A DNA stretch of 64,000 nt, taken from Leptospira licerasiae serovar Varillal str. VAR 010 (GTDB lineage: Bacteria; Spirochaetota; Leptospiria; Leptospirales; Leptospiraceae). The notes beneath the pieces are model-generated. The model worked only from the letters and a program-made list of their open reading frames with translations. It was not told where the DNA came from and did no database searches. Positions 1 through 9,108 of the stretch are shown here, piece after piece. Positions within the stretch are counted from its first letter, which is position 1. The number at the start of each line of letters is the position of its first letter. Position numbers and translations under genes: made by a program. Location of the stretch: assembly GCF_000244755.1 (NCBI RefSeq), contig NZ_AHOO02000012.1:62001-126000 (forward strand), in the 5' to 3' direction.

Positions 1-255
1 GAATTCTCCGAAATGATCACCTGTGGCGATCGTAGTCACGCTCACATCGTCCCCTTTTTCGGTGGAGGTCAAAATTTTTAGGGTTCCGTACATTACCACA
101 TAGAACGCTTTTGCATCGTTCCCTTCTTGGTAAACCGCGTCCCCTTGTTCGAGCACCTTGTATTTTGTCTTCTCCGCTATTTTGGCTAATTCATCCATAG
201 AGAAGCTGGAAAATAAATAAATCTGGTGTAGGATTTCTTCTGTAGTGTGTTGCAT
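1..255 (-). CDS. Cyclic nucleotide-binding (Crp-like) domain protein, 5' part only
   Basis: The first 85 codons of a minus-strand gene that runs off the left edge of the window. The ATG at 255 is preceded by an AAGGA ribosome site. The translation has the start of a cNMP-binding beta-roll: a FSSFSMDELAKIAEK helix, then VLEQGDAVYQEGNDAKAFYVV, then GDHFGEF at the edge, which matches the conserved G-x-x-F-G-E of the phosphate-binding cassette. Family members bind cAMP or related effectors, or have lost binding. Whether a DNA-binding helix-turn-helix, a transporter or a kinase domain follows cannot be seen, so Crp-type regulator is only one option. Confidence 0.8.
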   Translation of the reverse strand, partial: MQHTTEEILHQIYLFSSFSMDELAKIAEKTKYKVLEQGDAVYQEGNDAKAFYVVMYGTLKILTSTEKGDDVSVTTIATGDHFGEF

Positions 256-304
256 GTGTTCCTTACCAAAGACCGAGTATTGAGCCTAGAAAAAAACCAT
301 CAAG

Positions 305-1969
305 CTACTTTCCTGGCTTCCGGTCCGGAATTCTAAGACGAAAAACAACTCCATTTTCCGAAGTAAATTCGGAGTTTGCCTTGAGCTGACTGGATAAGAT
401 CTCAATGAGCTGGATGCCGATGGTTCCGGAGCCGTTAAGATTTTCTTTTCGAAAGCCTACCCCGTCGTCTGAGTATGAGAAGACGATATTCTGTTCTTCT
501 TTATAAATGCAGACTTGGATTTTTCCCGCACGATCTTTCGGAAATGCGTATTTTAAGGAGTTGGTGAGAAGTTCATTCAAGATCAATCCCAGAGGAATAG
601 CTTTTTCAATACTTACTTCCAAAGAACTCAGATCCAATTGGAGTTGGATGCGGGGAAGTCCTCCGTAGGCCCGTATCAGATTGGAAGAAACAGTGGTAAA
701 ATAATTTTCCAAGTCCACCGCAGCAAAATTTTCGGATCGATAGAGTTCTGCATGAACGAATCCCATGGACTTGACTCGGTTCTCACATTCTTGCAAGATC
801 CTTTTCAAGTTCGGATCATCCGTATTCTCATATTGTAAGCCAAGAAGACTGGAAACGACTTGTAGGTTATTTTTGACCCTATGATGTATCTCCTGGAGCA
901 TTGCCTCTTTTTCTTTTAAAGATCTTTCCAAAGTCCGGGTCATGGAATTTCTTTCGGTCACGTCCCTTACGATTCCCATATAACGGGAATCGTCGATACG
1001 GACCGCATTCACTTCCGCTTCTATAATTTTACCCGATTTACTTTTGAATCTTCTGTTTAAGATGACTGGTTGGCCCATTTCTAATGCAGGAATCCTACGC
1101 ATTGAATCTGCAAAGCTGTCCTCATCCAGAATATCCTTTAAGCTGAATGTTTGGAGTTGCTCTTTGGTATACTCCAAAAGTTCGCAAATCCTTCTATTCA
1201 CTTCTAAAATTTTAGTTTCAAAATTTGTAATGATGATGGAATCGGAAGCGCTCTCTACTAGAGAACGATATTTTCTTTCACTTTCTTCTAATAAAGAGAT
1301 CGCCTTAACTCTTTCCGTTACATCGTATAATATGGAAAATAATACTCTTTTGCCCCCGAATTGTAACGGCCCGCTATACACTTCCATCTCACGGATTTCT
1401 CCGTTTTTTAATTTATGTTTGAATCGGAAATATTGCCGGGCTTCAAGCGCCGCTTGTTTCATTTCATCGAAAATTTGTTCCTTCGTAAAGATATTGATAT
1501 CCGTTATCTTCATTTGCAAAAGTTCTTCTTGGCTGTATCCGTAAAATTGGATCGCTGCTTGATTTGCGTATAAAATATCACCTGAATCCGGATCTAAGAT
1601 CCATTTAATTGCCTGGTTCGTTTCAAAAATTTGGCGAAAGGGTCTGTCGCTGGATAGGAATTCCTTCCAAAAAGAATTTTCGAGAAGAGCATCGGAACCT
1701 TCTTCCATTGGTTCCATCCTGATCCAAAATATTCCGTGAGTAAGGGTCCAATTTGCAATAATTCCGATATTCCCGGGAAATGAGAGAGGGCTTTTTCCCG
1801 GCTGCCACGAAAGTACAGCGTTTCCCTTCTCACCTTGGATCTTCTCCGTCCCATCCAAAAAGTAAGAGAGTGGGTTTTGTCTCCAGGACTCCAAAGGAAG
1901 ATTGGTCTCAATGATCAATCCGGAAGGATCCAGAAGTATGCACCAGTATGGAAAGAAGGAGGATTTCAT
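305..1969 (-). CDS. PAS-domain sensor histidine kinase, HisKA_2 type
   Basis: A 554-residue soluble kinase with no membrane segment. Two PAS domains lie at about 112-230 and 232-345 (YANQAAIQFYGYSQEEL and LEVNRRICELLEYTKEQL). A HisKA_2 dimerisation domain follows at about 355-440 with the phospho-acceptor motif EIHHRVKNNLQ, then a HATPase_c domain with N box LNELLTNSLKYAF and G1 box DDGVGF. It should autophosphorylate on His and pass the phosphate to an unlinked response regulator, since none is adjacent. The gene starts 104 bp from the oppositely oriented DUF445 gene. No clear ribosome site precedes the ATG. Family assignment is firm; the stimulus is unknown. Confidence 0.93.
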   Translation of the reverse strand: MKSSFFPYWCILLDPSGLIIETNLPLESWRQNPLSYFLDGTEKIQGEKGNAVLSWQPGKSPLSFPGNIGIIANWTLTHGIFWIRMEPMEEGSDALLENSFWKEFLSSDRPFRQIFETNQAIKWILDPDSGDILYANQAAIQFYGYSQEELLQMKITDINIFTKEQIFDEMKQAALEARQYFRFKHKLKNGEIREMEVYSGPLQFGGKRVLFSILYDVTERVKAISLLEESERKYRSLVESASDSIIITNFETKILEVNRRICELLEYTKEQLQTFSLKDILDEDSFADSMRRIPALEMGQPVILNRRFKSKSGKIIEAEVNAVRIDDSRYMGIVRDVTERNSMTRTLERSLKEKEAMLQEIHHRVKNNLQVVSSLLGLQYENTDDPNLKRILQECENRVKSMGFVHAELYRSENFAAVDLENYFTTVSSNLIRAYGGLPRIQLQLDLSSLEVSIEKAIPLGLILNELLTNSLKYAFPKDRAGKIQVCIYKEEQNIVFSYSDDGVGFRKENLNGSGTIGIQLIEILSSQLKANSEFTSENGVVFRLRIPDRKPGK

Positions 1970-2142
1970 GTTTTAAACTGGAGAGGACTTTTTCCGGTAT
2001 TTATTCGACTCTGAAAAATCTTTTTTCAAAACCTCGGTTCAGATCCGAAAAACAAACGGAAAAATAACTTGCAGTGCATTCCCTCGAAAAGGACTTTGCA
2101 ATAGAACCGAATAGTATAGCGCACGCTACAGGAATTGAAAAT

Positions 2143-3372
2143 ATGGATTTGTCCTTCCTCAGTCAAAACAAAGAATTGATCGGGATCATCATGATGCCCT
2201 TTACCTACGGATTCGTGGGTTGGTTTACCAATGTGGTAGCCTTAAAAATGACCTTCTACCCATTGGAATTTGTAGGAATTCCTCCTTATTTAGGATGGCA
2301 AGGGATCGTTCCGAAGAAGGCCCAGAAATTGGCCTTAAAATCGGTAAATATAATGACCGAGAGGCTTATCAAGGTAGAGGACTTTTTCTCCAAAGTAGAT
2401 CCGGATCAATTAGAGACCGAATTCCAACCGGTTCTAAACGAGCTTATTCCTTCCGCGACTCATGAGATCGTTCATCATATCAATCCAGTTCTTAGAAAAC
2501 ATTTAGAGAACGGACATGGAGAAGAGATCGTAAGAGCAGTCCAAGAGAAATGCGCTCATACTGTGAAGAATATCATGACGCAGGTAAAGGAAAACGTATC
2601 CTCCGTTTTCAATTTCAGATCCTTAGTATTACGTAAGCTCACAGGTCCGAATGTAGAAAGGATCGTAAACATATTCGAAGAAGTCGGATCTAAAGAATTC
2701 AAATTTATCGAACATTGTGGCTGGGCTCTTGGTGGAGCGCTCGGGATCGCACAGGCAGTACTTTGGAATTATCTTCCTATCTGGTGGACTCTTCCTATCC
2801 AAGGAGTGATCGTCGGATATATTACGAACTGGGTCGCGCTTACTATGATCTTCCGACCTCTTTACGAAAAAAAACTGGGACCGATCAAATACAGAGGATT
2901 ATTCATCGCAAGACAGGAAGAAGTTTCCAAAAAATATTCCAACGTATTCGCAACACAAGTGCTCACTGCAAGAAACGTATTAGAAGAGATCTTGTACAAA
3001 AGAGCTGCCAGAACCCTAGTAGAAACCATCCAAGCAGAAACAGAATCCGCTGCTTCCCGCCTGAATCTAGCCGGACAGTTAGACGAAGAGAACAAGGGAG
3101 AAGATTCGGATTTCGAGAATACCAAAAAAGAAGTCATCCGTAAGGTAAGCGATTCCCTAGCAGGAAGTTCTACGAAACTAGAAACTTATATGGGAAGAGC
3201 GATGAGCATTGAGAACAATATGTTCAAACGTATGAAAGATCTTCCTCCTGAAGAATTCGAACCTATCTTAAGATCCGCCTTCCAAGAAGATGAGTATGTT
3301 CTTATACTGATCGGTTCAGTTTTAGGTGCAATCGTAGGTCTTGTACAAGGGATCTACATGATCACGGTGTAA
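2143..3372 (+). CDS. DUF445 family membrane protein
   Basis: The motif T-N-x-V-A-L-x-M-x-F-x-P appears twice, near the N-terminus (TNVVALKMTFYPLEF) and in the middle (TNWVALTMIFRPLYE). Each copy is followed by a conserved G-x-x-x-x-(K/R)-x-x-x-(V/K) segment, as in the YheB/YjiN-like DUF445 family. Hydrophobic segments flank the motifs and a last one ends the protein. The function of the family is not established. I place the start at ATG 2143 because AGGAA lies about 9 bases upstream; an in-frame GTG at 2074 would add 23 residues without a good ribosome site. It is followed after 1 bp by a small gene and then a hydrolase, so the three are probably one operon. Confidence 0.88.
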   Translation: MDLSFLSQNKELIGIIMMPFTYGFVGWFTNVVALKMTFYPLEFVGIPPYLGWQGIVPKKAQKLALKSVNIMTERLIKVEDFFSKVDPDQLETEFQPVLNELIPSATHEIVHHINPVLRKHLENGHGEEIVRAVQEKCAHTVKNIMTQVKENVSSVFNFRSLVLRKLTGPNVERIVNIFEEVGSKEFKFIEHCGWALGGALGIAQAVLWNYLPIWWTLPIQGVIVGYITNWVALTMIFRPLYEKKLGPIKYRGLFIARQEEVSKKYSNVFATQVLTARNVLEEILYKRAARTLVETIQAETESAASRLNLAGQLDEENKGEDSDFENTKKEVIRKVSDSLAGSSTKLETYMGRAMSIENNMFKRMKDLPPEEFEPILRSAFQEDEYVLILIGSVLGAIVGLVQGIYMITV

Positions 3373-3373
3373 T

Positions 3374-3673
3374 ATGGAGCTGATCAAGGTTACCGAATCG
3401 GATCCTGAGTCCTTCCTCCGGAAATTGACAAAAGCTATCTCCGGAGGTGAATTAGGCGCTATTACAAAGTTCGATCTGAAAGAAGACGATTTTTGTATTA
3501 AATTCTCGGGATTAGGCGAATCCAGGATCTGGTTTAAGTTACAAAGAGAAGGAGAGGGATTCTCCGCAGTCAAAAAAAGGGAAAAGATTGCTTTACTACA
3601 TTTAGCATTCAGATCAGAAATGGAAAAAAATTTGGAGAATATTCTGATCCGACTCGGAGCAGAAGTTTCCTAA
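3374..3673 (+). CDS. Conserved-type small hypothetical protein, 99 residues
   Basis: A short soluble protein with no signal peptide or membrane helix. It is rich in charged residues and has a predicted alpha/beta pattern (DDFCIKFSGLGESRIWFKLQ). I do not recognise a family. Support for being real: it begins 1 bp after the DUF445 stop codon, ends 10 bp before the hydrolase start, and has the same codon use as both neighbours, so it is most likely translated from the same mRNA. No function is proposed. Confidence 0.75.
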   Translation: MELIKVTESDPESFLRKLTKAISGGELGAITKFDLKEDDFCIKFSGLGESRIWFKLQREGEGFSAVKKREKIALLHLAFRSEMEKNLENILIRLGAEVS

Positions 3674-3683
3674 ATATTACAGA

Positions 3684-4661
3684 ATGTTACAATTCGGTTC
3701 GGATTCCAAAATAGCAACTCTACCATCCGGAATCCGAATCGCCTATCGGATCTTTCCAGGCAAATCCAAAGTCCCCCTCTTCTGCGTTCATGGCCTAACG
3801 GGAAATCTAAAAAACTTCGAACCGATCGCTCAAGGACTCTCCAAAAAAGGTATCACCGTGATCGTATACGATCTGCGAGGAAGAGGAAATTCCGACAAAC
3901 CTAAGGAAGAATATTCCGCAAGAATTCACGCACAGGATCTGAAAGAACTTTCTACTATATTAGGATATTCTAAAATATCGATCCTCTCTCACTCTTTGGG
4001 CGCATGGATTACTCTCAGATTTGCGGAAAAATTCTCCAGTTTTTTGGAGAAGGCAGTTCTGATAGATGGAGGCGGTGAACTTTCCATCAAACGTAAAATT
4101 TCCAATCTACTCATGATACAAGGTTCTTTGGCACGGCTTGGCAGGAGGATACCTAGCAAGGAAATCTATCTACAAGAAGCTAAAAAATCTCCTCTGCTTT
4201 CCGCCTGGAATAGAAATATTCAGAATTTCTTATTGTACGAACTGGAACCGGTCGGTATACTTTCTAATTCTTTAATGCCCGGGGATACTTTTTACGGTCC
4301 GGTGCTCTGCTCTATTCCACCTTTTGTAATAGATTCGGAGCTAAAAAATATGGGAGGAGCGATGAAACCCGCGGGGATCATTGCCAGGATATTTAAGGAT
4401 CCGAAAGAATTTTTCAAAACCGTCCAAGAAAACAAGATAATGCCCTACTCGACATTACGTTGTCCAGTGCTTGTGATCCGAGCTTTAAAACCGAATTTCA
4501 AACCGGGAGATGAACTTTTACCTTCTTCCGCTATCGAGAAGATGAAAGAAAAGATCCAAAATCTAAAAGTTTACGAACTCCCGGACAAAAATCATTATGA
4601 ATCCGTATTATTGGAAGATAAGGAAAGAGACCTGGAGATTTTCAAATTTTTGAAATATTAA
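3684..4661 (+). CDS. Alpha/beta hydrolase fold protein
   Basis: A 325-residue cytoplasmic hydrolase. The oxyanion motif is VHGLTGNLKNF near residue 36. The nucleophile elbow is S-H-S-L-G, with the serine near residue 104 and Ser in place of the usual first Gly. Strand 4 is YDLRGRGNSDKP, and a likely catalytic His sits in DKNHYESVL near the end. The substrate is unknown; the layout fits carboxylesterases, lactonases and peptidase-like relatives. It is the last gene of the DUF445 group. Its stop overlaps the stop of the convergent pgsW gene by 4 bp (TTAA), leaving no room for a separate terminator. Confidence 0.88.
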   Translation: MLQFGSDSKIATLPSGIRIAYRIFPGKSKVPLFCVHGLTGNLKNFEPIAQGLSKKGITVIVYDLRGRGNSDKPKEEYSARIHAQDLKELSTILGYSKISILSHSLGAWITLRFAEKFSSFLEKAVLIDGGGELSIKRKISNLLMIQGSLARLGRRIPSKEIYLQEAKKSPLLSAWNRNIQNFLLYELEPVGILSNSLMPGDTFYGPVLCSIPPFVIDSELKNMGGAMKPAGIIARIFKDPKEFFKTVQENKIMPYSTLRCPVLVIRALKPNFKPGDELLPSSAIEKMKEKIQNLKVYELPDKNHYESVLLEDKERDLEIFKFLKY

Positions 4662-5761
4662 AGCGACTCGTCCCTGTCTTCTTCGATAAAATGGTCTCTT
4701 TTAAAAAATACATAAAGCAAAATTAAGATCCCTGTTAAAACTGCCGACGCCAAACGAAGATCATATTCGGATCTTTTGAATATTTTACCTTCTCCAATAG
4801 CCGGGATCTTTTTAGGCTGGATCGTAAATCCGTTTTGAGTCGCAAGCTCCTCTACTCGGACCAAATGAATGATCGGAATTCCTAAATTTGCGAATCGTCT
4901 CATGACGGAATCTTTTCCGTCTCTGATCACGGGATGTTTCAGATTCAAACCGGGTGAAAATTCTCCCGCATTCTTTTTGGTTCCGACGGAAACAGTCCCT
5001 CCGCCCACATTGATATAAGCCTTGTATTTCAGAATAGGGATCTCCGAAGAATATAATCCTATTCTTTCCTCCAGACTTTCCGAGTAGTTTTTAGAATGGA
5101 GCATTGTGAGAGAATTTTTGGAGACGGAATTTTGTAGCTTCTTAAACCCTTCTTTCGATATTCCGAAAGCTTGGTCCTCTATTCCTCCCCAACTATAGGC
5201 TAAGGACCTATAAGGAAATAACCCTTTGGTATAAAATAATATCTCCATATCCGGCCATAAAAGTTCGGGATCGTTCGCACCCCATTGGGAAGAAGTCATA
5301 CTAGAGATAATTACGAGTTTCAGTTCCAAAGTTTTAGCGGCGGAATACACTGCAATATTCAAAGCAGGAAAAGAACCGGAAAGAGAAACTGCAACTGTAT
5401 CTTTTTTTTGAACACCTGCTTGTATCAAATACTCTAAAACTAAAGCGCCAAAGTTCGGATTAATAGAGGTTTGTTTTGCTCGAAGCGATCCTAAATTGCT
5501 AGTAATAGGAGTAAAAAATTCTCCGATCAGTCCGGAACCGGAAGGATCAAAATCCAAATCGATCTTTTTGTTCTTAGATCCTTTGTATAGCTTAATCTCT
5601 TCGAACGCTTTTTCAGTGAGTTTTGCAGCTTCTATTTTTTCGGAATAGTGTTCTTGTATTTTTTCGGAACGAAAATGTTCCACAAGATACATTCCAAAAA
5701 TCGAAAATAATGCAAGGACCAGGTAATAGACGACGGATTTGTCGGAAGATTTCCAATACAT
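4658..5761 (-). CDS. pgsW: Poly-gamma-glutamate system protein (PgsW-like)
   Basis: A 367-residue membrane protein that follows PgsC in many non-Bacillus poly-gamma-glutamate loci. One helix lies at each end (VVYYLVLALFSIFGMYLVEH and SAVLTGILILLYVFF) with a large domain between. This has an ITSNLGSL segment, a VAVSLSGSFPALNIAV segment and an INVGGGTVSVGTK glycine loop, suggesting a nucleotide- or sugar-phosphate-like binding fold. The biochemical role is not known to me. I set the start at ATG 5761, preceded by GAAGGGA and 5 bp after the pgsC stop; a longer reading to 5857 would overlap pgsC deeply. Assignment rests on sequence character and position in a pgsB-pgsC-pgsW order. Confidence 0.8.
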   Translation of the reverse strand: MYWKSSDKSVVYYLVLALFSIFGMYLVEHFRSEKIQEHYSEKIEAAKLTEKAFEEIKLYKGSKNKKIDLDFDPSGSGLIGEFFTPITSNLGSLRAKQTSINPNFGALVLEYLIQAGVQKKDTVAVSLSGSFPALNIAVYSAAKTLELKLVIISSMTSSQWGANDPELLWPDMEILFYTKGLFPYRSLAYSWGGIEDQAFGISKEGFKKLQNSVSKNSLTMLHSKNYSESLEERIGLYSSEIPILKYKAYINVGGGTVSVGTKKNAGEFSPGLNLKHPVIRDGKDSVMRRFANLGIPIIHLVRVEELATQNGFTIQPKKIPAIGEGKIFKRSEYDLRLASAVLTGILILLYVFFKRDHFIEEDRDESL

Positions 5762-5766
5762 TCCCT

Positions 5767-6231
5767 TCAAGGCAATAACTCCTTTCCGAGAAATAAAATT
5801 AATATCAAACGAACGATTACGGAAGCAGTGAGTAAAGATGCAAAAGTTTCCAACCAACCTTGTCTATCCATCCAAACTGCGATAAGCCCAGGAATGATAT
5901 GACCGACCGCCTTTACTTCCGATCCCAGATGGATCATTTCCGTAAAAAACAAGGGAAAAAACCATTCGTTGCAGATTGTATCCAACACGAAGCCGAGCAA
6001 GAGAAGAATTGCAGTCCTTCTTTTTCCGTACAATATTACAAATTTTGAAATAATCTTTCCTAAACCGAAAACACAAGCACTCACGAATAATGTCAGAAGA
6101 ATGCTGATTGGTTCCTGAAATCTTAATGCGAAATACCCCGGGACTACGAGCCCGCCGGCTATCCCGAAAAATTCGGAAAAGAATAAACTGATCCCTAAAC
6201 CTAATCCTATAGAAATGCTTAATAAATCCAT
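5767..6231 (-). CDS. pgsC: Poly-gamma-glutamate biosynthesis protein PgsC/CapC
   Basis: A 154-residue polytopic membrane protein, the usual length for PgsC/CapC. The N-terminus has the family pattern with S-E-F-F-G-I-A-G-G-L-V-V-P-G-Y, followed by further hydrophobic segments and DTICNEWF between helices. In known systems PgsC works with the ligase PgsB at the inner membrane in polymerising glutamate through gamma-carboxyl links. The start lies 1 bp after the pgsB stop, and pgsW follows directly. Position and motif agree, so the call is strong. Confidence 0.9.
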   Translation of the reverse strand: MDLLSISIGLGLGISLFFSEFFGIAGGLVVPGYFALRFQEPISILLTLFVSACVFGLGKIISKFVILYGKRRTAILLLLGFVLDTICNEWFFPLFFTEMIHLGSEVKAVGHIIPGLIAVWMDRQGWLETFASLLTASVIVRLILILFLGKELLP

Positions 6232-6232
6232 A

Positions 6233-7423
6233 TTAACCTTTCTGCATTTCCTTTCGTTTTAAACATTCCAGAAGTTCTAAACCCAAGCCGCCTATATTCC
6301 CAAGCCCGACTACCATCGAATCGGAAGGTAGAGACCTTTCTAAAAAATTTAGTATTTCATTAGCATTTAAATATTTCAGATCTTCTAATTTAGAATTTCT
6401 TACATTCAACTTCGAACAGGTCTTTTTAAATACCTCCGTTTCTTCTCCCGTAATCAAAATTAAGTCTGGAATATTCTTATTCCAGGAAAGGATTTCTTTT
6501 GCCATTTGTTCCGATCTTTCCGGTCTGTCCTTTCTACAATTAACAAGAGCGACTTTATATTTGAATTCAGTAAATCGGAGGATCGCATTCTCCCAAATAT
6601 CTGCGGCGGATTTAGGATCGTTCGCCGCAAAACCGTTTGCAAATGCGATTCTTTTTGTCCCAATATCGTATTCCGTAAAGAACGTAGCCCCCAAATCCGG
6701 AGAATGGGACCACATTCCTTGGATCGCAATCTCGGGTTTTACCCCCAAGGATCCACATACTTCTAGGGCTAAAACAACGTTTTCGGGATGTTCATAATAT
6801 GCAAAACCTTGCATATAATTTAGATCAGCATATTTTTCGAGACGAGCGGGAACAATTTCCGTATTCTTTCTTTTACTTATCTTTTCAAAAAACGGAAAAA
6901 ACTCCTTTTCCGAAGTGAATAAGATTTTTGATTCCGGGATGGAGCCGCTTATAGCCAAAGCTACGTCCTTCTTCTCAGGGCCCATAATTTCCAAATGATC
7001 TTCTCTTACATTCGTGATGACTGCATGAGTAGCCTTGATTAATTTTTCTTCCGAAACTTTCTGATTAAACGGCAGAAGAGCCATACATTCCAAAACGATT
7101 ACATTCGCCCCTTGCCTAACTGCTTCTTTGATCGCAAACTTCTGCTCTAAAATGTTGGGAGCGCCATATCTGATGATATTTTTTTCATCACCGTTAGGCA
7201 GGATCAGTCTAGGAACTGTTCCTGTGGTTTTAGCAAGAACGGAGAACCCGCCTTCTTTTAAACCGGATGCAATGAGTCTTGTGACTGAACTTTTTCCTCG
7301 AGTTCCGTTTACATGTATTCGGACCGGGATCTTGTTCCTTCTGGCGATATGAAAAATATATTCTACCGATCCGAATCCCAATATGATCAGGAGCAATGGA
7401 AATAATATAAGAAATTCGGACAC
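6233..7423 (-). CDS. pgsB: Poly-gamma-glutamate synthase PgsB/CapB
   Basis: A 396-residue Mur-ligase-like enzyme that activates glutamate with ATP for gamma-linked polymer synthesis. An N-terminal membrane helix (residues about 4-19) is followed by the ATP loop HVNGTRGKSSVTR at about 38-50, the typical PgsB version of the Mur P-loop. ECMAL and TNVREDHLEIMG are further ligase motifs. Length matches CapB. It heads the three pgs genes and starts 42 bp after the SpoIIE-type phosphatase stop, so it may be read from the same transcript. No PgsA/CapA (export) or PgsS/CapD (release) gene is in the window. Confidence 0.93.
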   Translation of the reverse strand: MSEFLILFPLLLIILGFGSVEYIFHIARRNKIPVRIHVNGTRGKSSVTRLIASGLKEGGFSVLAKTTGTVPRLILPNGDEKNIIRYGAPNILEQKFAIKEAVRQGANVIVLECMALLPFNQKVSEEKLIKATHAVITNVREDHLEIMGPEKKDVALAISGSIPESKILFTSEKEFFPFFEKISKRKNTEIVPARLEKYADLNYMQGFAYYEHPENVVLALEVCGSLGVKPEIAIQGMWSHSPDLGATFFTEYDIGTKRIAFANGFAANDPKSAADIWENAILRFTEFKYKVALVNCRKDRPERSEQMAKEILSWNKNIPDLILITGEETEVFKKTCSKLNVRNSKLEDLKYLNANEILNFLERSLPSDSMVVGLGNIGGLGLELLECLKRKEMQKG

Positions 7424-7465
7424 GTAAAGAAGGTCCTTCCAAATAAGCTCTTAGGTCAACTTAGA

Positions 7466-9073
7466 TTAGGTCAGGTTTAAAGAAATCAATGTGATATCGT
7501 CTTGTGGATCCTTTTCTCCCAAATGGGCTTTCATTTCCTTTATGATCTGAGAATGTAATTCTAGTCCGCTCAGTCCGGACTCTTTGTAAATTTTTTCGAT
7601 CCGTTCTTCTCCGAAAGGATTTTGTTCGGAATCGAATTCCTCAAAGATCCCGTCGGTTAACATTAATATGGAATCTCCCTCCGAATAATCGTATTCTTCT
7701 TCCAGATATTCCATTTTTGCATTCAAACCTAAAAGAGATCCCGTTCTTTCCAAAGGTTTAATCCCTGATTTGGACTTCCATAAAAGTGCCGGGTGACCTC
7801 CGGATGCGAATCTGATTTTTCTTTCTACCGTATCCACATCCAAGATAAAACAGGAAAAATACATCTGCAGATTTTTGAAATTTCTGCAATAATCTATATT
7901 GATCCCTTTGATCAGTTCTAAAGGAGAATCAGCCAAATATTTTAGAGGTTCGTAAACCCCCTTGATTGTCATCGTCACAAGTGCAGCCTGGACCCCATGA
8001 CCGGTAGCATCTGCCAGGATTACCCTAAGGACTCCGGGACGAAATTCGAATATATCGAACCAATCCCCTCCAACTTCCATTACCGGAACGTAATTTACAA
8101 AAGTCTGAACTCCCGGAATGGAATAATCGATCGGAGGAAGCAAACTGTTCTGCACTCTTTTAGCCAGATTCAATTCCTCTTTCATTAAACGATAAAATTT
8201 GGAAAGTTCTTTAGACCGGGATTCCACTTCCGCTTCCAAATTTTGTAGGAGGTCCAACCTTTCTCTGTCGACCGTTTTGAGCTCTTCTACTGTTCCCCTT
8301 AATTTCCTTTGGATAAAAATTCTGTCGGTAATATCTCGAAGAATAAGAGTATATCCTTTTCCGGAAGAAGTGTTTACTTTGGAGACGGAAACTTCTAAAA
8401 TGGGTTCCGTTCCGTTCTTACGTCTCGCACGAAGTGGACCAAAGATCCCCCGGTCCGGATTTTCCCCCACCTGATATAATACTTTGGAAATATATTTTTT
8501 ATGTCTGGATGGAAGTAGAAAATCCAAAGACTTTCCATTTACTTCCCAGGAAGAATATCCAAATAACTTCTCCGCTGCAGGGTTCATCATTACGATTTCC
8601 ATAGATTCGTTCACGGAAAGAATGGAATCTAAAGAAGTTCTTACAAGTTCGGAAAGCCTTTCTTCCGATTCCTTGAGTTTGACTTCTCCTTCTTTTCTAG
8701 AAGTTACATCACGCAAGTAAACCGCTATGTCTTCGATAGAGGGAAAGATGCGGACCTCGTACCAGATATTCTCCTTTGGATCTAAGATCTCCAGATCTTT
8801 GGGGAGTCCGGAATGCATTGACTCTATCATAGCGGGGAATAAGGAAGTGTAATTGAATTGAGGAAGTATTTCGGGCAATCTTTTGCCGACTAAATTCTCC
8901 CGGATAATATCCAGCAGTTTTTCGGCTTCGAAGTTGGCGTATAATATCCTGAGCTCTCTGTCTAAGGACAAAAATGCGTCCGTAATTCTTTCTAAGATCC
9001 GAATTACATCTTTTCTAGAAGCGGATTGGAAAGGAGTTCGGATTCCGGAAGTTTTTTCCTCTGCTTCTGACAT
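7466..9073 (-). CDS. PAS-domain PP2C/SpoIIE-type serine phosphatase
   Basis: A 535-residue cytoplasmic protein. Two PAS domains (about 20-130 and 137-258) are followed by a coiled-coil linker (about 258-315) and a SpoIIE/RsbU-type phosphatase (about 320-535). Metal-binding motifs are visible: GGDWFDIF, ADATGHG, LTDGIFEEF and DDITLI. Such proteins dephosphorylate anti-sigma antagonists or similar partners in partner-switching pathways; no anti-sigma or antagonist gene is next to it. It lies 35 bp after a sensor kinase and 42 bp before pgsB. The AGGAG ribosome site can pair with ATCTCCT just before the ATG (see the 9074-9094 entry). Confidence 0.93.
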   Translation of the reverse strand: MSEAEEKTSGIRTPFQSASRKDVIRILERITDAFLSLDRELRILYANFEAEKLLDIIRENLVGKRLPEILPQFNYTSLFPAMIESMHSGLPKDLEILDPKENIWYEVRIFPSIEDIAVYLRDVTSRKEGEVKLKESEERLSELVRTSLDSILSVNESMEIVMMNPAAEKLFGYSSWEVNGKSLDFLLPSRHKKYISKVLYQVGENPDRGIFGPLRARRKNGTEPILEVSVSKVNTSSGKGYTLILRDITDRIFIQRKLRGTVEELKTVDRERLDLLQNLEAEVESRSKELSKFYRLMKEELNLAKRVQNSLLPPIDYSIPGVQTFVNYVPVMEVGGDWFDIFEFRPGVLRVILADATGHGVQAALVTMTIKGVYEPLKYLADSPLELIKGINIDYCRNFKNLQMYFSCFILDVDTVERKIRFASGGHPALLWKSKSGIKPLERTGSLLGLNAKMEYLEEEYDYSEGDSILMLTDGIFEEFDSEQNPFGEERIEKIYKESGLSGLELHSQIIKEMKAHLGEKDPQDDITLISLNLT

Positions 9074-9094
9074 AGGAGATCAAAAGTATCTCCT
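9074..9094 (-). promoter_or_regulatory. Hairpin occluding the ribosome site of the SpoIIE-type gene
   Basis: In the minus-strand mRNA, AGGAGAU (9094-9088), a 7-base loop and AUCUCCU (9080-9074) form a perfect 7-bp hairpin directly before the AUG. It includes the only Shine-Dalgarno-like AGGAG upstream of this start, and an in-frame UGA lies just upstream, so no alternative upstream start exists. Pairing should hide the ribosome site; a melting or bound-ligand switch is an inference. Confidence 0.45.
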
Positions 9095-9108
9095 CGCCTA
9101 AAGCAAGG

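Noticed and set aside
1044..1544. Plus-strand open frame opposite the HisKA_2 kinase
   Set aside because: It is antisense to a well-supported kinase gene, has no recognisable domain and no ribosome site.
5762..5857. Upstream extension of pgsW
   Set aside because: It would overlap pgsC by about 90 bp; the start at 5761 has a good ribosome site and normal spacing.
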